The position numbers and the translations under genes are program-made. Below, in pieces: positions 34,742 to 46,039 of a DNA stretch of 64,000 nucleotides; position 1 is the first letter of the stretch; every line of letters starts with the position of its first letter. The DNA is from Endothia cerciana (Eukaryota; Ascomycota; Sordariomycetes; Diaporthales; Cryphonectriaceae), in the NCBI GenBank assembly GCA_026119935.1, contig JALRMH010000052.1, positions 124,001 through 188,000 of the forward strand, in the 5' to 3' direction. A model generated the notes under the pieces. That model was not told the origin of the DNA. It saw nothing but the letters and a program-made list of their open reading frames with translations, and ran no database searches.

Positions 34742-35665
34742 TCATATGTTTGCCTTGGTAGGTCTCCAATGTTCCCCTTCCGGAACCACTATTCTCGTGT
34801 CATCCATCCTTATGCCCAGGTGCCATCTCCCTAAACCCGGCCAAAAGTTCTCAAATAGCGTGGTAAACCTGCCGTCTTCATCTCTCTGATTCATATCGAA
34901 CCAGCCGACGTGTGTCCGAGATGAAGACTGGGTAATCAAGCACTTGCACCACTCCTCCGTCCCGACGACATCTCTCGGCACACCCTGTGGTACCGGTGGT
35001 TGCACGAGGCTGAAGTCCAAGCCAACATACTCCGACCACGTCGTTGAAAGCGGAAACGCAGGCACAAGCGAGACTGTCTTGAAGGAAGCCTGCAGAAGCG
35101 GTGTCGGACTCGCTGCTGCTTCGGCTTTATCGCCACGTGTATCGTGGGGGAAGACCTTGACCTTGGTGCCGCCGCCTGGGAGGTCCTGCCATTCGAAACG
35201 GGCGAGGTGCTTGGGAATATTCCAGTCTGTCGAGTCAGTCCTCACGCTGTCTTGTATGTTACCGCACCACCGAGCAAGGAGGCGTAGCTCACTCTCTCTT
35301 CCGTTGTACAATGTGTTCTTCTGTGAGACATAGGCCCGCGATGTTCTAAGGTTGCGCTTCTCGACCATCCTCCCGTTATCATTTACCCGATACGCAAATG
35401 ATCCCGGAATAACAAGCAATTCATCATACGGTCCGACCGGTGAGTTTGTATACCGTACGATCATGATCCCACCCAGACCACCGACGAAACGCCCTGCGTC
35501 GGCTGAGCCGAAATAGGACTCAGCTTCCAGTGGGGAGTAGGCGATAGTTGAGATACCTTCCATCGAGGCCTTATTAGGCCTGGAGAAGAAGTACATGGAG
35601 AACACCTGTGCGGTGCACTGCCACGGCGCTGGCGCTTTTATTACGCCTTCAGCACTATCTTGCAT
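34742..35665 (-). CDS. Acetoacetate decarboxylase-like protein
   Basis: Exons 35665-35293 and 35226-34742 join in phase 1 across a 66-nt intron and give 285 aa; the join yields GREN-WNIPKHLARFEW. The N-terminal APAPWQCTAQVFSMYFF, the segment GGLGGIMIVRYTNSPVGPYDE and LLVIPGSFAY resemble the fungal acetoacetate-decarboxylase-like beta-barrel family. I cannot securely identify the catalytic Lys of true decarboxylases, so enzymatic function is uncertain. It faces the MRJP-like gene convergently with a 167-base spacer. There is no signal peptide. Confidence 0.7.
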   Translation of the reverse strand: MQDSAEGVIKAPAPWQCTAQVFSMYFFSRPNKASMEGISTIAYSPLEAESYFGSADAGRFVGGLGGIMIVRYTNSPVGPYDELLVIPGSFAYRVNDNGRMVEKRNLRTSRAYVSQKNTLYNGRESELRLLARWCGNIQDSVRTDSTDWNIPKHLARFEWQDLPGGGTKVKVFPHDTRGDKAEAAASPTPLLQASFKTVSLVPAFPLSTTWSEYVGLDFSLVQPPVPQGVPRDVVGTEEWCKCLITQSSSRTHVGWFDMNQRDEDGRFTTLFENFWPGLGRWHLGIRMDDTRIVVPEGEHWRPTKANI

Positions 35666-36516
35666 CTTGGTGCCTTGCTACGCGACCGCGGCCTTGCCTG
35701 ATCTGTGTGCGAGGTAGATGTGTAAGTCTAGCGTAAATGCTGAAAATTCGTGCCCTTGTAGATTGCCGACAGTTGTTGTGTCTATATGGAAAGAGGAACC
35801 CCGGACCAGGAGAGGGGGTTGAATACATACAAAAGCCTCAAGCCAGCGCTAGCACCGGCGGAACATCTAGTCCGCTTACCGAGGTATCGTCTTCAGGTGC
35901 GACAACGGCTGAGACGTTCCAAATTGGTATGGTTGTCTTTCTGTTGGATGGCTTAACTGCCATTGTGCCCTGGAACCCGAGACATGGCTTCAGGTTGGGT
36001 GTTATTTTGTAATTTTCTTTATTTTATAGCTAGAAAAGGTTAATTACCAGGTTTATTTTAGCAACGAGCAGTACTAAGATATCATTTCTTTGGATATATC
36101 CTCCAAACATGTGGAAGACTTACTCGACTCGCGTAGTCAGTTGTTGCAATTTCAGATGCACCTGAGCCCGAAAGACGGCGCGGTCAAATCAAATACCTGG
36201 GCAACAATCAACCATCATTATTATCCAGTATGGGGTGATTTATTAGGTCGGTGGGCCTCATCACACCCTAGCAGGGTTGCAGCAGAGAACAAAACGGCCT
36301 TGGTGATGTAAAGCGTGGCATTCACTTGCCGGAAATGGCAGCACGGCGCTTCTTTCAAGCTCTTTGTGCTGCACGAGGGCATTGCCGAATAATCTCGAAC
36401 GAAAGGACCCTCACGGTAATCCAATTCTATATCCTACTCTTCTGGTCTTAGCTGAAGAAGGCGTGTCGCCCACAACATCGAACATACAGACGTCGCGAGC
36501 CAGATCAGCAGGAAGG
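35666..36516. other. Promoter region between decarboxylase-like gene and kinase-like gene B
   Basis: 850 bases of AT-richer DNA between two divergently oriented genes. The frame of the kinase-like gene is open upstream to 36364, but no better start than 36517 was seen. Confidence 0.5.
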
Positions 36517-39077
36517 ATGGCCGCCCAGGCGCCCCCGAATCCGAACGGGTACCCACGCAAGACTGCAGCATTCTACGGCCGCCAGATTGCTCTGCAGGAC
36601 CGATTTGACTTTATCAGGAAGAATGGAGAAGGACGAGAGGGACGGGACGCGAGGAGGCGCGCCAAGGCGATAGCCAGACGGAGACAGCCAGTCCGCGGCG
36701 CCCCCGTCGATCATGGGTTCCCTGCCCCGGGCAGTAGAGCCGAAGAGAGCTTGCGCTGGAAGGCATACCAGTACCGAGGCGCAATGAATCCGACTCAGGC
36801 AGCCCCTATCAACCCTGTGTATCAACGGCTGGGTCAGGTCGCCTTGAACAGGGGCCCTATCATGAGCCTGCTCAGACGGGCTGGCATCCGGTTTGTCAAG
36901 GTTCTTGGCTGGGTGAGTGAGGGTTCCTGTCTTCAACATCTCTGTCGAGGGCTTTAAAGTTACCTGTATGTAACGCAGGACTGATATATGTGGGCTTACA
37001 GGGCGGAAATGGTATAGCGACGCTTTGGGTCTTGCGAGAGACGACATGGAATGCGGCCACTCTCACTAAAGACGAAGAATTCCACAACATAGTGTTGAAG
37101 ATGCACCATGGCGACCAAGAATCTCAGCGACAGATGGACAACGAAAAGTGGATGATGGAGGTACGCTCAGATGCCAAACTTCCTCTTCATAACTATCATG
37201 CCTGCTCAACTCCTCACAGCTCCTGGCTCGCTCTCCGCACATAATGCAGCGATTTAATCTCGACAGTGTTATCAACAAGCCCAATGCGCGACAGCCTCAG
37301 GACGCAGGTGGCCCATCGCGTATACCGTCTGCTAGGACACTGGACAACTTCCGCAGATTCCTATGGATGAGTTTCGCCCGGTTTGGAGAGCTCGACGATT
37401 GGATTCGAAAGGTACAGGGAGCAGACGAGCGGTTCCCCAAGGCGGTGCTCTGGCAAACGTTTGAATGCTGTGAGCTAGCACGAATGAAGCCATCTTGTCA
37501 TTCATATTCTGATCTTTTTCTCGGCTTTCTTTCGGTTCATAAGCGCTAACTCTCGAGGCAGTGGTTGATGGTTGTGTCGCTATGGCCGTGCCACCACGAT
37601 ATCAAAGTGCAGCCTCGGTTGCAGCCCCATTACCATTACAGGGAGACAATCTCGCTGAGACTGTACCACGGCAGAGAATATCGATGGCTGACGGCTACAT
37701 AAACATCACACATTTCGATTTCGACCCCCAAAACGGTATGCCTCCCCTGCAGGTTGGCCCAACGACAGATGTTGCACTGGTCCCAGACGGAAAGTCTTTA
37801 CCAGTTACTCTGAAATTCCCCCACCTGCTTCACACTACAAGTATTCCATGACCCCAGAAGTCCGACGAAATATGCGGCGTAGCGACCTGGGATTTCGCTT
37901 TAGGATGTGATTCCACAGAGAACCGCTACAACGTGCAAGTCTGCCCTAATCTCCTGGGCGGACATGCATTGCAACTCTTGATGGCCCATCTTCACGTGTA
38001 TTCGAAGGCGTTTACTGTGGATTACTAACATCTGAGGACAAGTCTTTCTTTCCGGCATGGACAATGGAGATCACCCCGATGTCCCGCGTTTACAGGTATG
38101 TTTGTGGCACATTCCTTACAGCCCGAAATCCCATCGTTCTGAATGGAGTGGCGACTTCTGACATCCATATTTCTATTTCAAATCAGATCGCGGACTTCGG
38201 CTACGCGCAGTTAGCTACGGACTTCGATGTAGCGGGGAGGGCCCCAATATACAACAATTAGTGAGTACATTGAAGTCCTAAAAACCCCCATGCTGGTGCC
38301 GCCGCTGACTTGGCATGCCATGAAGCACACTACTCTGGGACTGCAGGGATAGCGGCAAGGCCAGCTATTTCACACCGGTAAGCATCTATAGCACGTCTAG
38401 ATCTCGACCTACACCCTCACTCTCGAGGGCGCCGTATGCTGCTCTCGTTGGCGTGTGCCTAATTGAAATTGGGTCGTCACAGGAGCAATACACCAGAGAG
38501 TGGGACAACGTCAACTACGAGCCCTTTTCAGAAGGTTTCACCACCATCCATCCGACCGAAAGCGAAGGTGCCGCCGGGGCGTACTCGGAGAAGACAAACA
38601 TATTTGGCATGGCCCTTGTGAGTGTTGCCCCCCTGGGTCCCAAGATAGCCCTCTCACAGACCCCCGCCCAATCCTCCACGTGTATTTCTGGCCTGACACT
38701 CTCCTTGTTCTCAGATGCTACGCTGCTGCATGACCCTCTTGAGCCCCGAATCGCCCCCGAGGCCCACACAGGCTGCGCGAGCAATGCTGGGCCGGGACGG
38801 CTGGACCTATGGAGGCGATCTAGATGTCGACGAGCTTCGCCGGAGATACGGGCCCGGGATGTGCAATCTTCTGATGCGGTGCCTGGCGCATCATCCCAGC
38901 CGCCGGCCGGACTTGAGAACTCTGAAGAGGGCCGTGGCCCGGGGTGTCGCCGCGAATCCCATGACTGCTGCGGACCGCCAATGGGTGACTGATACCCTTC
39001 TGGGAGCCGGCCGGCCCCCGCCAGCCGTCCCGATTCCGACGACAGCAGGCCTGGGGGCGCGGGTGGCACTGTTCTAA
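36517..39077 (+). CDS. Protein-kinase-like protein, paralogue B (nine exons)
   Basis: Exons: 36517-36912, 37002-37160, 37220-37469, 37562-37735, 38043-38095, 38187-38260, 38326-38377, 38483-38617 and 38715-39077; 551 aa with all phases consistent. Motifs parallel paralogue A: GWGGNGIATLW, NIVLK (Lys about 165), SPHIMQRF, LVDGCVAMAVPPRYQ, catalytic-loop equivalent THFDFDPQN (about 318-326), IADFGYAQ (DFG about 347-349), TNIFGMAL and MLRCCMTLLSPESP. The usual HRD is HFD: the Arg is lost but Asp and the downstream Asn remain. Most intron positions match paralogue A. Intron 4 (37736-38042, 307 nt) is unusually long and ends with a TACTAAC branch site. Function is unknown; it may be a weak kinase or pseudokinase. 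Confidence 0.8.
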
Positions 39078-39735
39078 GGGGCGATGACGAGGATGAGGAC
39101 CTCACGCTGAAGCTTTTGGAGGTCTGTAGACGTAATCGTACGATGCAATAAAGTTGATTTTGCCTTGCCGTGCGCGAGGAAGGCCGGAGGCTTATTGAGC
39201 ATCACCGCCCTTGACGCCATCTTGTGAATTCTTTGAGTGTTCAGTAGTGACACCTTTCTCTTATGCGCGCAGAACAAGATCCCTGGGTACTTCCGAACGA
39301 GTTTTCCAACCTGGACCTAGATCTGGACCCAGATTAGTGGACAGGTAGACAGAATTATAGAAGGACTGTGAGGGCAGAGTGCGGATGGCTACGCGTGACG
39401 GCTAATAACCTGGTCCGATAGCAGGTTGGGAGTCAAAATGGTGTGGCACTGATAAAACATGGTGCAGTCTTTTGTTGCACTGAGGATCATGTATTCATTA
39501 TATGGTTATGTTTTGAGATCCTCTTTCCCCAGTAGTCACGGAGGGAGAATTTCAGTCTCCAGACCATGTCATTGAATATGTACACGCAGTCAAAAAATTG
39601 ACATAGAATGTAGGATGGCCTTTAATTTGGCTCACAGCAAATGCGAAAAACGCCAATGGCAAGCCGGAGTCATCGATTACCAAGGCGACTTGTTCCTCCT
39701 GCCGACATGGTCCAGTCGGGGTACTCTTTTGAAGT
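39078..39735. other. Convergent intergenic region
   Basis: 658 bases between the stops of kinase-like gene B and the CAX gene, holding the two 3' UTRs. No gene was recognised. Confidence 0.55.
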
Positions 39736-42150
39736 CTATTGCCATCCCATCAAGTTGGCCATGCCTCTAGTCATCAAATTTGTGACGACTTCGCCGGTAA
39801 CCGTTGCGTTCGAGTCTCCGCCACCAAGAGAACTCGCCTCATCGCTATCCGGGTAGAAAAACGCAGCGAGGGCTATGATGATGTAACTAGCACACAGCAG
39901 GCTGCCCTCGAGATAGTTTGACCGGCCGTCCAGGACGAGAAAGTTGACAATGAAGGCCGAGACGAACATGCTGATGGTCTCGAACAGCGTGAAGTACAGA
40001 CTCATGTCCTTGTTCATTATCCAGCCTAGGATGACGACGAGCGGCGTCACGAAAAGAGCAATCTGAATGGACGAGCCGATGGCAACGCCGATGGCCAGAT
40101 CCATCTTGTTCTTCATCGCCACAGTCACAGCGGTGACGTGTTCAGCAGCGTTGCCCACAATGGGCAGAAGAATGAGACCAACAAAGGTTTCGGAGATACC
40201 GGATGAGCCACCGACGATGCCATCGATAGCGTCAACCATGAATTCGGCGCAGAGGGCAACCAGAGCGGTGGAGCCCAGTAGGAGGAGGACGGCAGACGTG
40301 CGGGAGATCTCGGGTTCATCATCTTCCTCGTCGGCAGTCTGCGTCTTCGACTGGCTATTGACCACGATTGGGACGATCGGCGGCAGGGATCCGGGGTTGC
40401 CACGATAACTGTGGTGTTGCGACGGGAGGGACTGCGTCCGGCGGAGGGGCCGAGGTTGTCGCTGGCCATTCACGCCTTGGGTCTGGGCGGGTGGAGGGCT
40501 GAAGACGTTCTGGGAAAAGTTCTTTGCCAGGTTAGGACGCAGAGTTCGCAGGGAGAACGGCTTCGGCCTCGTGGTGCCGGGCTGGGCCTCCAGGTCTGGC
40601 GCCAGAGCGAAATCCACGCGCTTAGTGTTGGTATCATCAACACCATCCGCCCCTTGGACAGCAACTGGCACGGATTGGTCACCGTTCTCGCTCCGGTGGG
40701 TGTCCTTGCGGTGATGTCTGTCCTTATGCTTCCTCTTCTTCTTCTTGTCTCCCGCCTCCGCCAGGGCTTCGACTGCTTCCTGGGTAAGCGACGCAGTGAC
40801 CGGGTCGGAGCTCGAAGACGCTGCTGGCTCGCTGACGGCCCTCTCGACCGGGTCCGACTGGGACTCAGCAGCGGGTGAGACGGGGATTGAGATATTAGAA
40901 GGCTTCTCAGCGTCGGCCGAGATCACGCTCTGCTTGCGGCTCCTCGTGCCCTTCTTGATGGCCCGCTTGATCCGACGGGCCGTCGAGATCGAGTGACCTG
41001 ACGAGTCCGATTCGGAGGAGGAGGAGGAGGACTCTGAGCTGGATGAGGACTCAAAGTAGTGTGCCGCCGGGCCAGGTACAGACTCGGCGTCGATGACATG
41101 CTGTGGAGTCGACTCATACATGTACGCGTGCGAGTTCAGCTGGAAGATCAGGTACAAGAAGTAGATAATAAGCAGGATGACGCTGGTGCCGCGGCTGACC
41201 TTCAGAACCTGAGAATCGGCCTCGTCGCTGCTACTGAAGGAGGCGTGAAAGGCCGTGGGCAGCAGCAGGCTGATGACGCTCAGACTGAGGAGGCATGCAC
41301 TCATCTGGGTGACGGTGCTGTTGTAGATCTGCTCGCGGAAGCGGAGACCTCCGAGCACGAAACACATGCCTAGGATCAAAAGGAGGTTGGACAAGATGGA
41401 GCCGAGCAGAGAGGCCTGGACGATGCGGATCTCGTTCTTCACCAGGGCGATGATGAATATGATAAGCTCGACAGCATTACCGAAGGTGACGTTCATAAGG
41501 GCGCCGATAGTATCACCCAGCCTCTTGGAGACGCTCTCGGTAGCATGCGCGAGCAGACCAGCCAGGGGAACGATGGCAATGGCGTTCATTGCGAAGATGA
41601 TGCCCTGGCTCATGTTCGCAAAATGCGCGGCGATGCCCACGGGCACGAAGACCAGGAGGACATTGATCCAGCTGGAGGTGAGGACGTTCCAGATGACGGC
41701 GAAGAAGCGGGTCATGACATTCTTCTTCTCGCGCTGAGGCTTCTCTCCCTCGGCTGGCGACACATCACCGTCGGCCGCAGAGGCGTCATTGTTCTGGCCG
41801 TTCTGGTTCTGGAACGGACGGGGGCTGCCGGCCTGAGAGAGCCCAGTCGCGGCGCGCGGGGGATTGGCGGACCGTCGGTCGGAAGTGATCAGGTTGTTCT
41901 TCCCATGGGCCTTCGCCCTTGCCCAGCCTCGAATTCGGTCTGTTTAGGACGTCGATTAGCATGCAACCACTACTCCATCTTGGGGGATGGGTGTCAGGAA
42001 GAGCTTGGTGCACAGGAGGCCAGACGGACAGGCCACAACGGGTGGGTACGTATCCTTGTCCGCGTCCCTGTCCTTGTGACCGTCCCCGTGCCTCTCCTGC
42101 CAAGCGGTGACAAGCCGCGGAAAAGGCCTGAATGGTCTTGACTTACGCAT
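39736..42150 (-). CDS. Vacuolar Ca2+/H+ exchanger of the CAX family
   Basis: Main exon 41939-39736. The N-terminal segment (GWARAKAHGKNNLITSDRRS) is continuous with it and is preceded by an AG acceptor. A 4-nt first exon (ATG C, 42150-42147) with a GTAAGT donor joins in frame, but this start is tentative. About 735 aa. The first membrane half (about residues 80-270) contains NAVELIIFIIALVKNEIRIV, preceded by LGDTIGALMNVTFG. The second half (about 520-700) contains FVGLILLPIVGNAAEHVTAV. These GNAVE and GNAAE signatures are the cation-binding alpha repeats of CAX exchangers. The halves are separated by a long Ser/Glu- and Lys-rich cytosolic loop. It is expected on the vacuolar membrane, exporting cytosolic Ca2+ in exchange for protons. 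Confidence 0.93.
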
Positions 42151-44396
42151 CAACAAGTGGCAGCGGAAACAGCCGGTAGTGCTGGCGCCGCAGCTGTTCT
42201 AGGGTCGCACAGAGGTCTGCCCGCTGGTACAAGCACAGATGCCACCCGATCGACTGTCAATGGTCCTCCTGGATGAAGTGATGCCCTGTACTGGTTGCGT
42301 TGTGTGGTTGTCGCTGGTCAGCGCTGGGCTGGCAGGCGTGGCTGGTGTGTTGAGGCGGAAGGTGAATCTGACAAGCAGGATCCAGAGGGCTTAGGAAGAA
42401 TGGCCGTCAACAAGGTCAACAAGGGTCTTGGATTTAGAAACAACTGCCACTGATTGCTGACAGGATGAAGAAAAGTCTCGAAGGACAACTCTTTGAGGGA
42501 CAAGATGAAGAGAGAAGAAGATGCACGAGAGCGCTGAAGGAAAAGAGAGACACGGAGTCTGGACCAGGCACGGTCAGCGCAGTCCACATTGCCAAGACAC
42601 TATACGCCTGCACCTGGAAGGTCGAGGCTGCCTCTCACAGCCCACGACTGTACGTCATCCTAGGGTACGTACCTGGGCGCCAAGACGCTGCGCCCGACAG
42701 AGCACAGTGGGTGAGCGTACTAGGGAGCGAAGTGTTCTCCCACAGAACTTTACGTGACAGATACTTTTGCCCCCCTCTACCGGTCACTGCCCAGGGCCTG
42801 CTCACCGTGTTGTCGCTGAACACTACACTACACTACACTACACTAGGGCACCCCGTTCCCCAGAACCCGCCCGCCCGCCCGCCCGCCCCACCAAACCTCC
42901 CTCCCCCTTTCCCAGCGGATCTGACCTGGCGCAGACATCAACAAACAAACAAACTCCAGCAGCAGACGACCCTGGGAATAGCTTCACTTCCCACCACCAA
43001 GCCCACCTTCTCCTATCAGCGTGCCAGACATTCGAAATGTTCATAGCCTGATACCCCTGCAGACCCTGTTCACACCGTTCGCTCACTCCACGTCTGTTCT
43101 TCTGCGCAGATTCTGGCCGTCTGCACCGACTGGAACATGTCTGCAGCTGCGATACAAGGTCGCCTAAGCGTGCCAGCCAAGCACCCTGTCGTCGATGGGC
43201 AGCTGGCGGTGATGACCAACCAAACAACTCCTGCCAGCTTTTCGATATACAGAGCGTGACACTGCCTCGTCAATGGCCAACGGCCATAGGGCATTTATTT
43301 CCGCGTCACACCGATGCTGCCAACTGTTCATGGATGGCCGCATGGAGGACCGAGGTGTCACGGCTGGTCGAGCATTGTCCTGCCGTCCTACGCCCGACCA
43401 CCTGCATGCATCCAGAATGATGATGAATGGCCACCAGCTGTGATCTGGCTGGCTGGCTGTATCTGCGGTGTCAACCCGTCTCCCCACAATACTCTCCACA
43501 TTACTGCTCTTGGCAACCTGTCGTGGGTCTTCTGTTAACCAGAACCTCTCTCTTCGTCTCACCGCCCCACAAGATTTGATCGGCATGTTCAGCATTGCGG
43601 TCGGGCCGGGCGGTCGGCCGCCAGACAGAGCATGCAGAGAGGAACGTTGCTGTCAAAGAGAGGTCCTTTCCATACTATGGTAGGAGAAGGGCAGAGATGG
43701 AGCACCGAGTAAGCAGGTGTTGTGCATGTGTATCCTATTTTTAGCACTATGCCCCAGCTCCCGCGGGAGGATGGATGATGAGGGGTGGTGTCATCCGGGC
43801 TGGGCCGCGGGCTGGCCGACCCGACTCGAGACGTCGGGAGGACGGCGAAGTAGGCCAAATGGAGGCGGCATAACAACCGGCCAGCCACCCGGAGGACGAA
43901 CGGCCGCAGATCTCCCCCGCCAAGAGAAACCAATGGCCTGGTCGATCCGCTCAGGGCACCTGTGTCGAGAGCTGTAGTCAGGCCTTGTCGGATCGGCCTG
44001 ACAGACCCGAGTACAGACCAACGAAACGCCGGCCTACTTGCGTCCACAAGATGAAATGTCGCCGTGTCGCCGGCCTAAAGGGTCAGTCACCTGGCTGTGT
44101 AAAACTGTGCTACAAACCTGCGACATGTCCCTCGCTTAGCCGTGAATGTTGTTACGGGCCCTCAACATCTTCTAGGCGACCTGCTTACCCTGTACCTTGC
44201 TGCAGCGCCTCTGCCCGGTGCCGCGTTTGCTCTTATACACGGTGTGTGGCTTTACTACTCTAACCTCCTGACCTCTGCTATCTGCAGTCGAGGGCGTCTC
44301 AAAGGCTTCTTCCGCCAGCTCTGGGCTCCCCCAGGACATCTCGTCTCCTTTTCCCCCTTCCCCTTCTCGCCGATACGCCCTTCAGAGTCTTTCAAG
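42151..44396. other. Gene-free divergent region
   Basis: 2.2 kb between divergently transcribed CAX and the unknown gene at 44.4 kb, holding both promoters. It includes (CACTA)5 at about 42821-42845 and a CCCG tract at about 42866-42889. Open frames here are overlapping and lack protein features. Confidence 0.55.
42821..42845. repeat. (CACTA)n pentanucleotide repeat
   Basis: Five consecutive CACTA units, followed about 20 bases later by a CCCG tetranucleotide tract (about 42866-42889). Confidence 0.85.
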
Positions 44397-45356
44397 ATGC
44401 CTCTCCCACCCATCACCACCATAGCTGCCTGTGGCAGTATCATGACGGCTGTCAAGTCAGGATGGGAGCTGTCACGCATGATCAAGAAGAAGGACGCGGA
44501 GAAGCGCTTGGACACATACGCCAGGGCGCTCCTCAAAGACCTCAGAGATGTCCACCTCGATGGTCTCATGAACCGACGAACCTTTGACCAGTGGTATGAC
44601 AGGTTCTTGGGTGCGCTCGCAGAGAAGGACAGTAAGTAGCCCCCACGTCCTGCCATCGCGCGTCTGCGGCAGCTTCACAAAATGCCGAGCCGGAATGGCG
44701 GGCTGACCCAGGTGCACGCAGTGATGGAACTGCGGAAGATCCGTGAGCATGTCAACCTGGTCTACCGCGACAAGGCGCGCGTCACCAGACGCAACACATA
44801 CACCAACACTTCGGTCTATGTCGACGAGAAGAGGGTGCACCGGCGAGCACACTCCACGGACAGGAGACACCCGTCGCGGACCCCGCCCCCGGCGTACACG
44901 GTGGAGGAGTGGGAGGAGGAGAGGCGCCGCCCCAGCAAGGTAGACACCACCAAGGCCCAGAGGGACTACTATTATGCTCACGCCCTCCCTTCTCCCTACA
45001 AGGGCGAGCTCGAGTACACCTCATATAGCGACGGGTTTGAGGACTCGGAGAAGGACCGCGGGCGCCACGGGCGCCACAGCTCTCGTCACAGCCACCACGA
45101 GCACCGCGGGGGCGGCGGGGGCGGCGCCGCCCCCGCCGCCTCCTCCCGCACCGGGTCCTTTCGCTCCCGCAGCACCAACACCGTCGAGAGGGGCCGCACG
45201 CGGAGCCGGAGCGTGCACACGGAGCAGCGGGTCCCGGAGGAGTCCTCGGATGCGGACAGCGAGGCTGAGACGTATTATGGTCGGCGACGAGGTTCGCATT
45301 ATTCCAACGGCGGCAGCGGCGCTGGGCGTGGTGAGCGGGCCGGGCGGGACCGATGA
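44397..45356 (+). CDS. Arg/Ser-rich protein of unknown function
   Basis: Exons 44397-44631 and 44722-45356 join in phase 1, giving 289 aa. The N-terminal third is helical and charged (ELSRMIKKKDAEKRLDTYA, then FDQWYDRFLGALAEKD, MMELRKIREHVNLVYRDKAR). The rest is low complexity: proline/acidic, a His/Gly-rich patch, and an Arg-Ser region (ERGRTRSRSVHTEQR) ending in Gly/Arg. No domain is recognised. An alternative splice near the end (donor 45331, acceptor 45367) would replace the short Arg-rich tail by a hydrophobic acidic one ending at 45474. The gene may therefore be longer than listed. Confidence 0.6.
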
Positions 45357-46039
45357 GCTGATGGCAGAGGTCAACGAGATCCTGGATCTGGTGTGCGCGT
45401 GGGGGGACATGGGCGATGCATTGGGGGCGTTGGGCGATCTGTTTGATTTCTTTGGACCTCTGGGCGAGATCTAGTGTGGCGTGGGCTTGCTTTCTTTCTT
45501 GATAAGGACCAACGAATCTCCTTGGGTACCGCGGTGGGATCTCAAAAAAAGGGAAGAAAATTAAACATAAAATTGCTAAATTGCTAGATTGCCTAGGTCT
45601 CTCTCATTGCAAACCTGCAAGCACTCCTCCTCTGCCTACTAGAAAGTGAAGAGGTCGTGTCTAGCCCCTAGAGTCGCCAGCCTTGTCGATTGGTAGGGCT
45701 GAGTGCCCAGCCGTGCCAGCGTGCGCAGGTGGCCTGCTGCAGTGGTGCTGCGGGACGCCTTTCCGCTGTGGAGAAGCTGGAACCCCCCCCCCCCCCTGCG
45801 CGCTGTTCTCCAAATGGTGGGGTAAAGAGGAAAAAAACCAGAATTTCTCGATTATCGATTTGATCCCAGCTCGATCCATCAACATCGCCATCTTTTTGCC
45901 CCGCCATCACCTAATCTCCAGCTTCAAAAAGTTCGACCGAGGCAACAGCACCACACTGCAACCACACCACTCAGTGTACCTCCCTCTTCCCTTCCGACCC
46001 CCCCCCCCCTTCCCTCTCCTCTGCGCGGATCCTCCAGAG
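45357..46039. other. Spacer upstream of RSA4
   Basis: 683 bases. The first 118 may be coding if the alternative splice of the preceding gene is used. C runs lie at about 45782-45796 and 46000-46009, in the presumed RSA4 5' UTR. No separate gene was seen. Confidence 0.5.

Noticed and set aside
37736..38042. Possible extra exon inside the long intron of kinase-like gene B
   Set aside because: Paralogue A joins the flanking motifs directly, and the open stretch in the intron ends at a stop inside the TACTAAC branch region.
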